This document shows, piece after piece, positions 52,530 through 64,000 of a stretch of 64,000 bases of DNA; position 1 is the first letter of the stretch; each line of letters begins with the position of its first letter. Both the position numbers and the translations under genes were made by a program. The notes under the pieces were generated by a model. It did not search any database. It saw only the letters and a program-made list of their open reading frames with translations, and was not told where the DNA came from. This stretch comes from Aeromonas popoffii (GTDB lineage Bacteria; Pseudomonadota; Gammaproteobacteria; Enterobacterales; Aeromonadaceae): contig NZ_CDBI01000048.1 of the NCBI RefSeq assembly GCF_000820025.1, positions 1 to 64,000 on the forward strand. The letters run 5' to 3'.

Positions 52530-53975
52530 TTACTGCCTTGGTAGAGATAGCGTGGCCTGCAGGCCACCCTGCGGGCGATTTTCCAGCACCAGATCGCCAC
52601 CGTGGGCGTGGGCTATGTTGCGGGCTATGCCCAGACCAAGGCCGGAACCGGCCAGATCCGTGCTGAGCCGGTAATAAGGCTCGAAGATGCGCTCGAACTG
52701 ATCGTCCGGCAGGCCTGGCCCCTCATCCATGATGAACAGGATCAGCATCTCTTCGTCGTCCATGAGGATGATGCGCACCTTTTGGCCGTACTTGATGCCG
52801 TTGTCCACCAGATTGCCGATACAGCGCTTGAGGGCCAGCAACTTGCCGCGATAGGGCCACTTGCAGTGCCCCTCGATAGTCAGTCGCTCGTCGTGCAGGT
52901 TCATCGACTCGGCCATCTGCTCCAGCAGGGCATTGATATCGATCTCTTCGATGTTCTCGTGGATATCTGTCTCTTTTACCGTCTGCAGCGCCCCTTTTAC
53001 CATCAGCTCCAGCTCGTCGAGATCCTTGTTGAACTTGCTGATCTGCACCTCGTCATCGAGCAGTTCGACCCGCAGCCGCAGCCGGGTGATGGGGGTCTTG
53101 AGATCGTGGGAGATGGAGCTGAACAGCCGCTCCCGATCATCGATATAGCGGCGGATGCGGTGTTGCATGATGTTGAAGGCGCGAGTGGCCGCCACGATTT
53201 CGGAGGCGCCCTCCTCCTTGAGGGAGGGCTGGTCGATATCCTTGCCGAGATTAACGGCGGCCTTGGCGAGGCGGCGCAGCGGGCGGGTCTGCCAGCGCAC
53301 CAGCATGAAGGTGAAGAAACAGAGGAACACCGTCATCAGGGCGATGAAACGCACCTGATTGCTCGGCATGACGGTATCGTCGAGGGTCATGTAGGGGGCG
53401 GGCAGCAGAGCCGCCAGATAGAGCCACTCACCGGGCTCTATCTCGATCTGGGTCACCAGCACGGGCGGGTTGAGCGGCTCCAGCGACAGCGTATAGCGGG
53501 CCCAGGAGGAGGGCAGATCCGCCAGCAGGGTGTCGTTGTTGAAGACGTGCAGCTCTTCCGGGCGGGAGAAGTCCACCTTGATGGCCATGGCATCGGAGAG
53601 CTTGCGGGTCAGCACCCCCTGCACCTCTTTCAGCACCAGCGTTTTGCGCTCACTGTCGGGGATGGCGCTGATGTGGATCTCTTCCTCGTTGAGTGACACG
53701 AAGAAGCGACTGCCACCCATGTTGCGCAGCTGATCCAGTGCGATGTGGCGGTACTGCAGCGGCAGCGACTTGAAGAAGTTGACGGTAGAGGCGGCCGACA
53801 GCGCCAGGTTGCGGGTGGTGCTGATCATCCCCTCCAGCTCCCGCTTCTGGATCTGTTGCATCCAGATGCCGGTCAGAATGGTCTGGGAGAGCAGGATGGC
53901 GAGCAGCAACAGCAGCAGCATTCGCGACAACAGGGAGCGGGGGACCAGTGTCCGCCAGAACCAACCGCTGCTCAT
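52530..53975 (-). CDS. Sensor histidine kinase (OmpR/EnvZ type)
   Basis: A 481-aa inner-membrane kinase. It has a membrane helix at about 15-38, a periplasmic sensor region (about 40-210), a second helix (VRFIALMTVFLCFFTFMLV), HAMP, the phospho-His box SSISHDLKTPITRLRLRVE, the N box IGNLVDNGIKYG and the G boxes DEGPGLPDD and GSGLGLGIARNIA. The partner regulator precedes it; the sugar-binding protein follows. Pseudomonas GtrS/GltR, linked to glucose uptake, is a possible relative by context. Its ATG overlaps a relic of the regulator's stop codon. Confidence 0.92.
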   Translation of the reverse strand: MSSGWFWRTLVPRSLLSRMLLLLLLAILLSQTILTGIWMQQIQKRELEGMISTTRNLALSAASTVNFFKSLPLQYRHIALDQLRNMGGSRFFVSLNEEEIHISAIPDSERKTLVLKEVQGVLTRKLSDAMAIKVDFSRPEELHVFNNDTLLADLPSSWARYTLSLEPLNPPVLVTQIEIEPGEWLYLAALLPAPYMTLDDTVMPSNQVRFIALMTVFLCFFTFMLVRWQTRPLRRLAKAAVNLGKDIDQPSLKEEGASEIVAATRAFNIMQHRIRRYIDDRERLFSSISHDLKTPITRLRLRVELLDDEVQISKFNKDLDELELMVKGALQTVKETDIHENIEEIDINALLEQMAESMNLHDERLTIEGHCKWPYRGKLLALKRCIGNLVDNGIKYGQKVRIILMDDEEMLILFIMDEGPGLPDDQFERIFEPYYRLSTDLAGSGLGLGIARNIAHAHGGDLVLENRPQGGLQATLSLPRQ

Positions 53976-54067
53976 GGGATCTCGCGCCTTGTGCCGATCA
54001 GCATGCTGTTGCTACCTTTTTGCCTTTCATGGGATCTCGTGCACTTCTGCGATCAGCATGTAGCCAC
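53972..54067 (-). repeat. Tandem duplication of the response regulator 3' end
   Basis: Segments starting at 53972 and 54027 (period 55) share TCATGGGATCTCG, GC-TT and GATCAGCATG at equal spacing over about 41 bases. The copy at 54027 is the real regulator end (GYMLIAEVHEIP); the other encodes a relic MLIGTRREIP whose stop overlaps the kinase ATG. Confidence 0.85.
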
Positions 54068-54749
54068 TGCCGCGGATGGTTTTGATGATGCGCGGACTCT
54101 TGCCGTTGTCACCCAGCTTCTGACGCAGACGGCTGATCTGCACGTCTATGCCGCGCTCCATCGGCAGGCTTTCGCGGCCGCGGGTGGCATCGGAGATGGT
54201 ATCGCGATCCAGTACCACACCCGGCTGTTGCAGGAACATGCCGAGCAGCAGGGCATCGCTGCCGGAGAGATCCAGCAGGCTGCCATCGTCGTGGGTCAGC
54301 TGGTGGCTCAGGGTGTCCAGGGTCCACTCGGCAAAACGCAGCCGGCGGCTCGGTTCTTTCTCTTTTTCCGGCTGGCGGAATTCGGCGCGGCGCAGCAGCG
54401 CCTTGATGCGAGCCTGCAGTTCGCGCGGGCTGAATGGCTTGGCGATATAGTCGTCGGCGCCGAGTTCGAGGCCGATCACCCTGTCCGCCTCATCGGAGGC
54501 AGCGGTCAGCATGATGATGGGGACCTGGGAATCGCGACGTATCTGTTGGCAGAGGGTAAAGCCGTCGTCACCTGGCATCATGATATCGAGAATAATCAGG
54601 TCCGGGCTGTGCAGGGCGAGCTGCTGGCGCATTTCGTTTCCTTCCGCCGCTGTTAATACCTGGAAACCCGCCCTGGTCAGGTATTCATTGAGCAGCTCGC
54701 GGATCTCTTGGTCGTCGTCGACGATCAGCAGTTGTTTGCTCGTTGACAT
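54027..54749 (-). CDS. OmpR-family response regulator
   Basis: A 240-aa regulator with a receiver domain (phospho-Asp in LIILDIMMPGDDG, acidic pocket DDDQE, Lys in DDYIAKPFSPREL) and an OmpR-type winged helix (LDLSGSDALLLGMFLQQPGVVLDRDTI...RGIDVQISRLRQKLGD...IKTIRGSGYML). It pairs with the adjacent kinase. M at 54749 is chosen; no good ribosome site is visible and an earlier M at 54761 is possible. Confidence 0.92.
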   Translation of the reverse strand: MSTSKQLLIVDDDQEIRELLNEYLTRAGFQVLTAAEGNEMRQQLALHSPDLIILDIMMPGDDGFTLCQQIRRDSQVPIIMLTAASDEADRVIGLELGADDYIAKPFSPRELQARIKALLRRAEFRQPEKEKEPSRRLRFAEWTLDTLSHQLTHDDGSLLDLSGSDALLLGMFLQQPGVVLDRDTISDATRGRESLPMERGIDVQISRLRQKLGDNGKSPRIIKTIRGSGYMLIAEVHEIP

Positions 54750-54995
54750 ATGTATGTGCATCCACCCATTTTTTTGTGCAGATTGAACCTGTCGGGGGAG
54801 CAAAAAGCAAGCAAGCCCCCCATCTAATGTGAGGTTATGGGCATTATCCGCCCATATAGCGCCATTTAAATAAAAAAGGCCGACCCAAACGGGACGGCCA
54901 ACACGCAGATTCCGACGACAGGAGATCACCCCGTGTGGCGATCTCAACAGACTCAATGACGGGCCGGCAAGGTCGGCCCCAAAAGAGAGCATTCT

Positions 54996-55028
54996 GGCTC
55001 GCCCTCACTGTCGCGGTGAGGGCGAGCC
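54996..55028. terminator. Hairpin after fadA
   Basis: A perfect 13-bp stem GGCTCGCCCTCAC/GTGAGGGCGAGCC (54996-55008 with 55016-55028) lies just behind the fadA stop; a weak T-rich stretch follows on the minus strand. The remaining 54750-54995 holds the response regulator promoter and a GGCCG-type imperfect hairpin near 54880-54900. Confidence 0.75.
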
Positions 55029-55035
55029 GTTTACA

Positions 55036-56220
<1,185 letters not shown>

Positions 56221-58368
56221 TCAGTAGAAGGTTTTGCCCAGGGCGGCCATGTCACGCAGCTTGTCGCTGACGCGGTAGAGCGGGCCCAAATCGGCATACT
56301 GGTCGGCCATGGCCACGTAGCGATCCAGACCAATGGTGTCCAGATAGCGGAACACGCCACCACGGAAGGGAGGGAAGCCCAGACCGTAGACCAGCGCGAT
56401 GTCGGCTTCGGCTGGCGTGGCGACAATGCCCTCTTCCAGACAGAGCACCACCTCGTTGATCATCGGGATCATCATGCGGGCTATGATGGCTTCCTTGTCA
56501 AAGTCCTGCTTCGGCTTGGCAATCGGTGCCAGCAGCTCGTAAGCGGCCACATCGGCCACCTTCTTCGGCTTGCCCTTCTTGTCCTGCTCGTAGGCGTAGA
56601 AGCCCTTGCCATTCTTCTGGCCGAAGCGGCTGGCGTCATACATCACGTCGATGGCGGTGCGGCCAGCCTTGCTCATGCGCGCCGGGAAGCCTTGCGCCAT
56701 GACGTCACCGGCATGGTGACCGGTGTCGATGCCGACCACGTCCAGCAGGTAGGCGGGGCCCATGGGCCAGCCGAACTCCTTCTCCATCACCTTGTCGACG
56801 GCGGCGAAGTCGGCGCCATCGGCAACCAGCTTGTTGAAGCCGAAGAAGTAGGGGAACAGCACCCGGTTGACGAAGAAGCCCGGGCAGTCGTTGACCACGA
56901 CCGGGGACTTGCCCATGGCGGCGGCATACGCCACCACGCGGTTGATGGTTTCATCTGAAGTCTGCTCGCCGCGGATGATCTCCACCAGAGGCATGCGGTG
57001 CACCGGGTTGAAGAAGTGCATGCCGCAGAAGTTCTGCGGGCGCTTCAGCCCCTTGGCCAGCAGGGAGATGGGAATGGTGGAGGTGTTGCTGGCGAGCACG
57101 GCGTCTTCGCCAATGATCCCTTCCACTTCGCCCAGCACGGCGGCCTTCACCTTGGGGTTCTCGACCACGGCTTCGACCACCACATCCACATGCTTGACGT
57201 TGTCATAGCTGAGGGTCGGGGTGATGGCAGAGAGCACCTGGCCCATCTTGATGCCGTCGATGCGGCCCTTTTCGAGCTGGCCGTTGAGCAGCTTGGTGGC
57301 TTCGCCCATGCCCAGTGCCAGCGCCTTCTCGTTGATATCCTTCATTACGGCCGGAATGCCCTTGCTGGCAGACTGGTAAGCGATGCCGCCCCCCATGATG
57401 CCGGCGCCCAGCACGGCGGCGTGGCGAGTGGCCTTAGCTGCCTGCTTGGCCGCCTTCTTGGCCAGCGCCTTGATGTGCTGATCGTTCAAGAAGATGCCGA
57501 CCAGCGCCTTGGCGACATCGGTCTTGGCCAGCTTGATAAAGCCCTGTGCCTCGACCACCAGAGCCTCGTCACGGCCCATGCCAGCGGCGGCTTCGACGGT
57601 TTTCACCGCGGTCATGGGGGCTGGATAGTGTTTGCCCGCCACGGCGGCAACCATGCCGGCGGCGGTGGTGAAGCTCATCATGGCTTCCAGTTTGGAGAGG
57701 CGCAGCGGGGCTTTTTTGGCGGCGCGACGGCTCTGCCAGTCCAGCTTGCCCGCGATGGCGTCTTTCATCATCTGCAGTGCGGCGCTGTGCAGCGCGTCCG
57801 GTGCGACCACGGCATCGATGGCGCCCACCTTGAGGGCATCATCAGCACGGTAATCCTTGCCGGTGGTGATCCACTCCAGCGCGTTGTCGGCACCGATCAC
57901 CCGCGGCAGACGGACTGTGCCGCCAAAGCCCGGCATGATGCCGAGTTTGGTCTCGGGCAGGCCAATCTTGGCGCTGGTGTCAGCCAGACGGAAATCGGTG
58001 GAGAGAATGGTCTCGCAGCCGCCGCCCAGGGCGTGGCCCTTGATGGCAGAGAGGGTCGGCACCGGCAGATCTTCGATGGCGCTGAAGATGTCGTTGGCTT
58101 TTTTCAGCCAGCCGAGCAGATCTTCTTGCGGCAGATCGAACAGTTCCAGGAATTCGGTAATGTCGGCGCCGACGATAAAGGCGTCTTTGCCGGAGGTGAG
58201 GATCAGGCCCTTCAAATCGGCTTGTTGCTGTAATGCGGCGATCGCTTCGCTCAGTGAGAGCAGGGTAGCGCGATCCAGCTTGTTGACTGAACCCGGGGCA
58301 TCAAACCTCAGTTCGGCAATGCCGTTTTCGAGGTAGCTGACCGACAGGGTTTCGCCTTGGTAGATCAT
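56221..58368 (-). CDS. fadB: Fatty acid oxidation complex alpha subunit FadB
   Basis: FadB combines enoyl-CoA hydratase/isomerase and 3-hydroxyacyl-CoA dehydrogenase. The 715-aa product has the crotonase half ([22 protein letters not shown] and [21 protein letters not shown]) and the dehydrogenase half ([52 protein letters not shown]). E. coli FadB is 729 aa. It is the first gene of fadBA. Confidence 0.97.
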   Translation of the reverse strand: MIYQGETLSVSYLENGIAELRFDAPGSVNKLDRATLLSLSEAIAALQQQADLKGLILTSGKDAFIVGADITEFLELFDLPQEDLLGWLKKANDIFSAIEDLPVPTLSAIKGHALGGGCETILSTDFRLADTSAKIGLPETKLGIMPGFGGTVRLPRVIGADNALEWITTGKDYRADDALKVGAIDAVVAPDALHSAALQMMKDAIAGKLDWQSRRAAKKAPLRLSKLEAMMSFTTAAGMVAAVAGKHYPAPMTAVKTVEAAAGMGRDEALVVEAQGFIKLAKTDVAKALVGIFLNDQHIKALAKKAAKQAAKATRHAAVLGAGIMGGGIAYQSASKGIPAVMKDINEKALALGMGEATKLLNGQLEKGRIDGIKMGQVLSAITPTLSYDNVKHVDVVVEAVVENPKVKAAVLGEVEGIIGEDAVLASNTSTIPISLLAKGLKRPQNFCGMHFFNPVHRMPLVEIIRGEQTSDETINRVVAYAAAMGKSPVVVNDCPGFFVNRVLFPYFFGFNKLVADGADFAAVDKVMEKEFGWPMGPAYLLDVVGIDTGHHAGDVMAQGFPARMSKAGRTAIDVMYDASRFGQKNGKGFYAYEQDKKGKPKKVADVAAYELLAPIAKPKQDFDKEAIIARMMIPMINEVVLCLEEGIVATPAEADIALVYGLGFPPFRGGVFRYLDTIGLDRYVAMADQYADLGPLYRVSDKLRDMAALGKTFY

Positions 58369-58475
58369 GAGAGTGTCTCCTTGTTCCCACTCGGTGGGGG
58401 GTGTTGCTCCTTTATCCCCAGCAGGGGGCGAGGCTCACTATTGATCCAAAAGGAGACATTTTCAACACCTATTTA

Positions 58476-58487
58476 AAACATTTGTTT
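58476..58487. promoter_or_regulatory. Candidate operator upstream of fadB
   Basis: AAACA and TGTTT (58476-58480 with 58483-58487) form a short inverted repeat about 108 bases before fadB. It faintly recalls the AAAC/GTTT pattern of PsrA-type regulators; I found no FadR-type ACTGGTC core. Weak. Confidence 0.2.
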
Positions 58488-58530
58488 AACAGTTCTCGAG
58501 TAAAAGCTCCTCATCACAAAACGGGCAAAA

Positions 58531-58552
58531 GAGAGGCGCCTTGCGGCGCCTC
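58531..58552 (-). terminator. Terminator of the acetoacetyl-CoA synthetase gene
   Basis: An 8-bp stem GAGGCGCC/GGCGCCTC (58533-58540 with 58545-58552) has a TTGC loop and a TCTCTTTT tail on the minus strand. Confidence 0.8.
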
Positions 58553-58572
58553 CAATGGATATGAGGTTTTTA

Positions 58573-60510
<1,938 letters not shown>

Positions 60511-60601
60511 GAGTAGTCCCTGACTGCATGTATCTACCGGCAGTGTATTGAATTGTTTTTTATTTGTTAATGATTGGTTTTTGTTTCATAACAAAAGCCT
60601 T

Positions 60602-60617
60602 GTAACGTATGCGTTAC
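60602..60617. promoter_or_regulatory. Candidate operator between aacS and pepQ
   Basis: GTAACG and CGTTAC are perfect 6-bp arms (60602-60607 with 60612-60617), and the 4-base centre TATG is nearly symmetric. It resembles the ACGT-based sites of MerR-type regulators such as LiuR, which is known to control acetoacetate and branched-chain catabolism in related bacteria. The match is inferred. Confidence 0.4.
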
Positions 60618-60700
60618 CTCACGAAGCGATAGCTTGACGGTTCGAGCCCCGATTCGCTTGATGTTATGCTGAAATCACATTTTTCCCGGAGCAGGACGCC

Positions 60701-62023
60701 ATGAGCAGCTACAGCCAACTTTTTGCCCAGCACCTAGATACCTTGCAGCATCGCACCCGCGACATACTGCAACAGCAGGGGCTCAGCGGCCTGGCCATCC
60801 ACTCCGGCCAGACCCACCGCATCTTCCTCGACGACCAGGATTACCCCTTCAAGGTGAATCCGCACTTCAAGGCCTGGCTGCCGGTGCTGGACAACCCCCA
60901 CTGCTGGTTGCTGGTGGATGGCGTAAACAAGCCGGTGTTGCTGTTCTACCGGCCAGTGGATTTCTGGCACAAGGTGGCTGACTTGCCCAATGCTTTCTGG
61001 GTCGACTTCTTCGATATCCACTTCTTGACGCGGCCGGAGCAGGTTGCCGATCACCTGCCTGCCGGCAAGCAGGAGTGGGCCTATCTGGGTGGCCATCTCG
61101 AGGTGGCCAAGTTGCTGGGGCTGGGTCAGCCGAACCCGGAATCCGTGCTCAACTATCTGCACTATCACCGAGCTTACAAGACTCCTTATGAGCTGGAGTG
61201 TCTGCGCGAAGCAAACCGGATCGGGGTGCGTGGCCATGTCGCGGCCAAGGACTCCTTCATGGCGGGGGCGAGCGAGTTTGAGATCAATCTGGCCTATATG
61301 AAGGCGGTCGGGCAGGGGGCCAATGAGGCGCCGTACGGCAATATTGTCGCCATCAACCGCAATGCGGCCATTCTTCACTACACCCATTTGTCTGCCTTGC
61401 GGGTGCCGGATGCGGAGCGCCACTCCTTCTTGATTGATGCCGGGGTGGATTTTCACGGTTATGCCTCCGACATCACCCGTACCTGGGCCTGGCGCCGTGG
61501 CGAGTTTGCCGAGCTGATCGCGGCGCTGGATGCGCAGCAGCAGGAGATCATCGAGGAGATCAAACCGGGTCGGCGTTACAGCGAGTTGCATCTGCAGATG
61601 CACCACAGGCTGGCGCGCTTGCTGCAAACGGTCGAGTTGGTGGACATGTCGGTAGACGAGATGATCCATACCGGGGTGACCAACGTCTTCTTCCCTCACG
61701 GTCTGGGTCATTTCCTGGGCCTTCAGGTGCACGATGCAGGCGGCTTCATGCAGGACGAGCGCGGCACGCACCTGGCTGCTCCCGAGCAGTTCCCCTATTT
61801 GCGCTGTACTCGGGTGATGGAGGTGGGGCAGGTGTTCACCATAGAGCCGGGCCTCTACTTCATCGATAGCCTGCTGGTGCCGCTGCGTCAGAGCGAGCAG
61901 GCCAAGCGGGTTAACTGGAACAAGGTAGAGGCGCTGCGTCCGTTTGGCGGCATCCGCATTGAGGACAACATAGTGTTGCACGCCAATGGGGTGGAGAACA
62001 TGACCAGACAAGCAGGGCTCTGA
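60701..62023 (+). CDS. pepQ: Xaa-Pro dipeptidase PepQ
   Basis: PepQ cleaves dipeptides ending in proline and can act on organophosphates. The 440-aa product matches E. coli PepQ (443 aa) and has the M24 metal ligands in order: [39 protein letters not shown] and [10 protein letters not shown]. It is the first gene of pepQ-yigZ-trkH; its stop shares a base with the yigZ ATG. Confidence 0.97.
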   Translation: MSSYSQLFAQHLDTLQHRTRDILQQQGLSGLAIHSGQTHRIFLDDQDYPFKVNPHFKAWLPVLDNPHCWLLVDGVNKPVLLFYRPVDFWHKVADLPNAFWVDFFDIHFLTRPEQVADHLPAGKQEWAYLGGHLEVAKLLGLGQPNPESVLNYLHYHRAYKTPYELECLREANRIGVRGHVAAKDSFMAGASEFEINLAYMKAVGQGANEAPYGNIVAINRNAAILHYTHLSALRVPDAERHSFLIDAGVDFHGYASDITRTWAWRRGEFAELIAALDAQQQEIIEEIKPGRRYSELHLQMHHRLARLLQTVELVDMSVDEMIHTGVTNVFFPHGLGHFLGLQVHDAGGFMQDERGTHLAAPEQFPYLRCTRVMEVGQVFTIEPGLYFIDSLLVPLRQSEQAKRVNWNKVEALRPFGGIRIEDNIVLHANGVENMTRQAGL

Positions 62024-62640
62024 TGGCTGCAGCGTACTCCATTCCGGCCGCCCCGCTGGCGGTGAGTGAAGAGATCAAGAAGAGCCGCTTCATCACCCTG
62101 CTCGCGCACACGCCGACGGTTGAGGCCGCCAAGGCGTGGGTCAACGAGATAAAGCAGCAACACCCCGGGGCCCGGCATCACTGCTGGGCCTTTGTTGCCG
62201 GCGCACCACAAGACAGTCAGGTTTACGGTTTCAGCGACGATGGTGAGCCCTCAGGGACCGCTGGCAAGCCCATGCTGGCTCAGCTGATGGGCTCCGGACT
62301 GGGTGAGATAGCCACCGTGGTGGTGCGTTACTACGGCGGTGTGCTGTTGGGCACTGGCGGTTTGGTCAAGGCCTATGGGGGGGGAGTGGGGGCTGCGCTC
62401 AAGCAGCTCGAGACCCGGATCAAGCGCCAGCAGACTCCCTCTCTCATCCAATGTGACTATGCCGACATGGGCGTGGTGGAGGCGCTGATCGGATACCATC
62501 ACGGCCAGTTGCTGGATGCCGATTACGGCGCTCGCGTTACCCTGCGGGTCGCGTGGGAATCCTCTGTTTGGGCCCAGGTTGATCGGGAATTGACCGACCG
62601 CACCCATGGACGGGTATCCCTTCGCTCCTTAGATAGCTAG
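62023..62640 (+). CDS. yigZ: YigZ, IMPACT/UPF0029 family protein
   Basis: A 205-aa member of the IMPACT family, of unclear function in bacteria. It has the family segments FITLLAHTPTVEAAKAW, HCWAFV, DDGEPSGTAGKPML and VVVRYYGGVLLGTGGLVKAYG. Its ATG overlaps the pepQ stop as TGATG. Confidence 0.93.
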   Translation: MAAAYSIPAAPLAVSEEIKKSRFITLLAHTPTVEAAKAWVNEIKQQHPGARHHCWAFVAGAPQDSQVYGFSDDGEPSGTAGKPMLAQLMGSGLGEIATVVVRYYGGVLLGTGGLVKAYGGGVGAALKQLETRIKRQQTPSLIQCDYADMGVVEALIGYHHGQLLDADYGARVTLRVAWESSVWAQVDRELTDRTHGRVSLRSLDS

Positions 62641-62676
62641 AATCCACCGCTCTTTTAGCCTGAAGAGGGAGCCGGA

Positions 62677-64000
62677 ATGCACATTCTGAGCATTATTCGC
62701 ATCGTTGGCCTGTTGGTTGCGCTATTCAGCTCGACCATGTTGTTGCCTGCCATGGTTGCGTTTGGCTATCGGGATGGTGGTGGTGCCGAGTTCGTCAGCT
62801 CCTTTCTCATCGCGCTGTTGCTTGGTGTGCTGCTCTGGTTTCCCAACCGCTACCACAAGAAGGAGCTGCGCTCGAAAGAGGGCTTCCTTATCGTGGTGCT
62901 GTTCTGGACTGTGCTGGGCAGTGTGGGGGCCGTGCCCTTTTTACTGGGGGATGTGCCCAGCATGTCGGTCTCGGAGGCCTTTTTCGAATCTTTCTCCGGC
63001 CTGACGACCACGGGAGCGACCGTGCTGACCGGGCTGGACAATCTGCCCAAGGCGTTTCTGTTCTACCGCCAACTGCTTCAATGGCTGGGGGGCATGGGGA
63101 TCATAGTGCTGGCCGTCGCCATACTGCCGCTGCTCGGCATCGGGGGCATGCAGCTCTACCGCGCCGAGATCCCCGGGCCGGTCAAGGATACCAAGGTGAC
63201 GCCGCGTATCGCCGAGACGGCCAAGGCGCTCTGGTTCATCTACTTGTTGCTGACCATGCTCTGCATCCTGGCGTACTGGCTGGCCGGTATGACGCTGTTC
63301 GACGCCATCTGTCACTCCTTCTCCAGCCTCTCCATCGGTGGCTTCTCCACCCACGATGACAGCATCGGCTTCTTCAACAGCCCGACCATCAATCTGGTCA
63401 CTGTGTGCTTCCTGCTGATCGGCAGCATTAACTTCGGTCTGCACTTCATGGTGTTCACTCACACACCGGTACGCCTGCTGAGCTATCTGCGTGACCCCGA
63501 GGTGAAGGTGTTTTTGGGGATTCAGCTGTTCCTTTTTCTGTTCTGCGCCGCCGTGTTGCTGCAGCACAACCACTATGAACACTGGCAGGAGACACTCAAC
63601 CATGCCCTGTTCCAGTCGGTATCGCTGGGGACCACCACGGGTTACAGCACCACCAGTTATGCCGACTGGCCAGCCATACTGCCGATGATGCTGATGTTCT
63701 CCTCCTTTATAGGGGGTTGCGCCGGGAGTACCGGTGGTGGCATCAAGGTGATGCGCTTCATGATCCTGTTCATGCAGGGAGTACGGGAGTTGAAGCGGCT
63801 GGTGCACCCGCGTGCCGTCTATACCCTCAAACTGGGGCGCAAGGCGGTATCGGATCGGATCGTCGAGGCGGTGTGGGGTTTCTTTGCCGCCTACATCATT
63901 TTGTTTGTGTTGTTCATGCTGGCATTGATCGCCACCGGAATGAACGAGGTGACAGCCTTCTCGGCGGTGGCGGCGACCCTTACCAACGTGGGGCCGGGTC
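62677..64000 (+). CDS. trkH: Trk potassium uptake protein TrkH (partial, cut by window end)
   Basis: TrkH is the membrane channel subunit of the low-affinity potassium uptake system and needs TrkA. The frame runs open from the ATG at 62677 to the window end, about 441 codons of an expected 483. It has the selectivity-filter segments SFSGLTTTGATVL, SFSSLSIGGFSTHDDS and TTTGYSTTSYADWPA in order, and GGCAGSTGGGIKVMRF. A GGGAG site lies before the ATG. It follows yigZ by 36 bases. It has no stop here and so would be missed by methods that require one. Confidence 0.96.
   Translation, partial: MHILSIIRIVGLLVALFSSTMLLPAMVAFGYRDGGGAEFVSSFLIALLLGVLLWFPNRYHKKELRSKEGFLIVVLFWTVLGSVGAVPFLLGDVPSMSVSEAFFESFSGLTTTGATVLTGLDNLPKAFLFYRQLLQWLGGMGIIVLAVAILPLLGIGGMQLYRAEIPGPVKDTKVTPRIAETAKALWFIYLLLTMLCILAYWLAGMTLFDAICHSFSSLSIGGFSTHDDSIGFFNSPTINLVTVCFLLIGSINFGLHFMVFTHTPVRLLSYLRDPEVKVFLGIQLFLFLFCAAVLLQHNHYEHWQETLNHALFQSVSLGTTTGYSTTSYADWPAILPMMLMFSSFIGGCAGSTGGGIKVMRFMILFMQGVRELKRLVHPRAVYTLKLGRKAVSDRIVEAVWGFFAAYIILFVLFMLALIATGMNEVTAFSAVAATLTNVGPG

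Noticed and set aside
58369..58530. FadR site upstream of fadB
   Set aside because: No ACTGGTC/GACCAGT core found.

Overview
The window reads as chromosomal DNA of a gammaproteobacterium, most probably an Aeromonas. Coding GC is high, protein sequences and gene order resemble Enterobacteriaceae and Vibrionaceae (ubiE-ubiJ-ubiB-tatABC-tatD, gppA-rhlB-trxA-rho, ubiD-fre, fadBA-pepQ-yigZ-trkH), and there is a VolA/Pla-1-type lipoprotein lipase of the kind known from Aeromonas and Vibrio. The genus is inferred from style and content; no marker gene proves it.

Layout. 1-60: the 3' end of a tRNA (probably Thr) and its terminator. 370-2098: cytosine deaminase codA and fluoride channel crcB. 2164-8665: ubiquinone genes ubiE, ubiJ, ubiB, the Tat translocase tatABC, nuclease tatD and hemB. 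8888-14563: oligopeptidase A (prlC), a GAF-PAS-PAS-GGDEF-EAL protein with both catalytic motifs intact, and rsmJ. 14634-19624: rof, gppA and rhlB on the minus strand; trxA and rho on the plus strand. 19732-26283: an unknown periplasmic protein, ubiD, fre, ubiK and the lipase. 26356-32633: glpG-glpE and a branched-chain amino acid ABC operon (livK-H-M-G-F). 33069-39748: a LacI-type regulator, an alpha-glucoside PTS permease with its 6-phospho-alpha-glucosidase and a divergent GntR/UTRA regulator, then an aromatic amino acid permease behind a long leader ending in an intrinsic terminator. 39793-43104: an accessory segment with tandem repeats, a REP-associated tyrosine transposase surrounded by copies of its probable REP motif, two AT-rich orphan genes and a decayed copy of the glyS 3' end. 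43128-50848: glyS, glyQ, tag, a chemoreceptor ending in a cut-short hemerythrin domain, an OmpA-like lipoprotein, ridA and tusA. 51020-54749: a small membrane protein, then an orphan sugar-binding protein encoded with a histidine kinase and response regulator. 55036-64000: fadA, fadB, acetoacetyl-CoA synthetase, pepQ, yigZ and trkH (cut by the window edge).

How the genes work together. Five ubiquinone genes (ubiE, ubiJ, ubiB, ubiD, ubiK) plus fre lie in three nearby groups. fadBA with aacS forms a fatty acid/ketone body locus. rho, rof (a Rho inhibitor) and rhlB (degradosome helicase) put RNA turnover and termination genes close together.

The most unusual signal is a recurring set of short, diverged partial tandem duplications, mostly placed on gene junctions: ubiB/tatA (period 70), livH/livM (period about 96, creating a 33-codon ORF that overlaps both neighbours), the tusA start (period 110, creating a 36-codon truncated TusA that overlaps tusA), and response regulator/kinase (period 55). 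At three of the four a stop/start overlap is present at the junction with the duplicate. The glyS 3' relic and the 168-bp repeat next to the transposase may be related or separate. No rRNA, CRISPR array, complete prophage or secretion gene cluster was seen.
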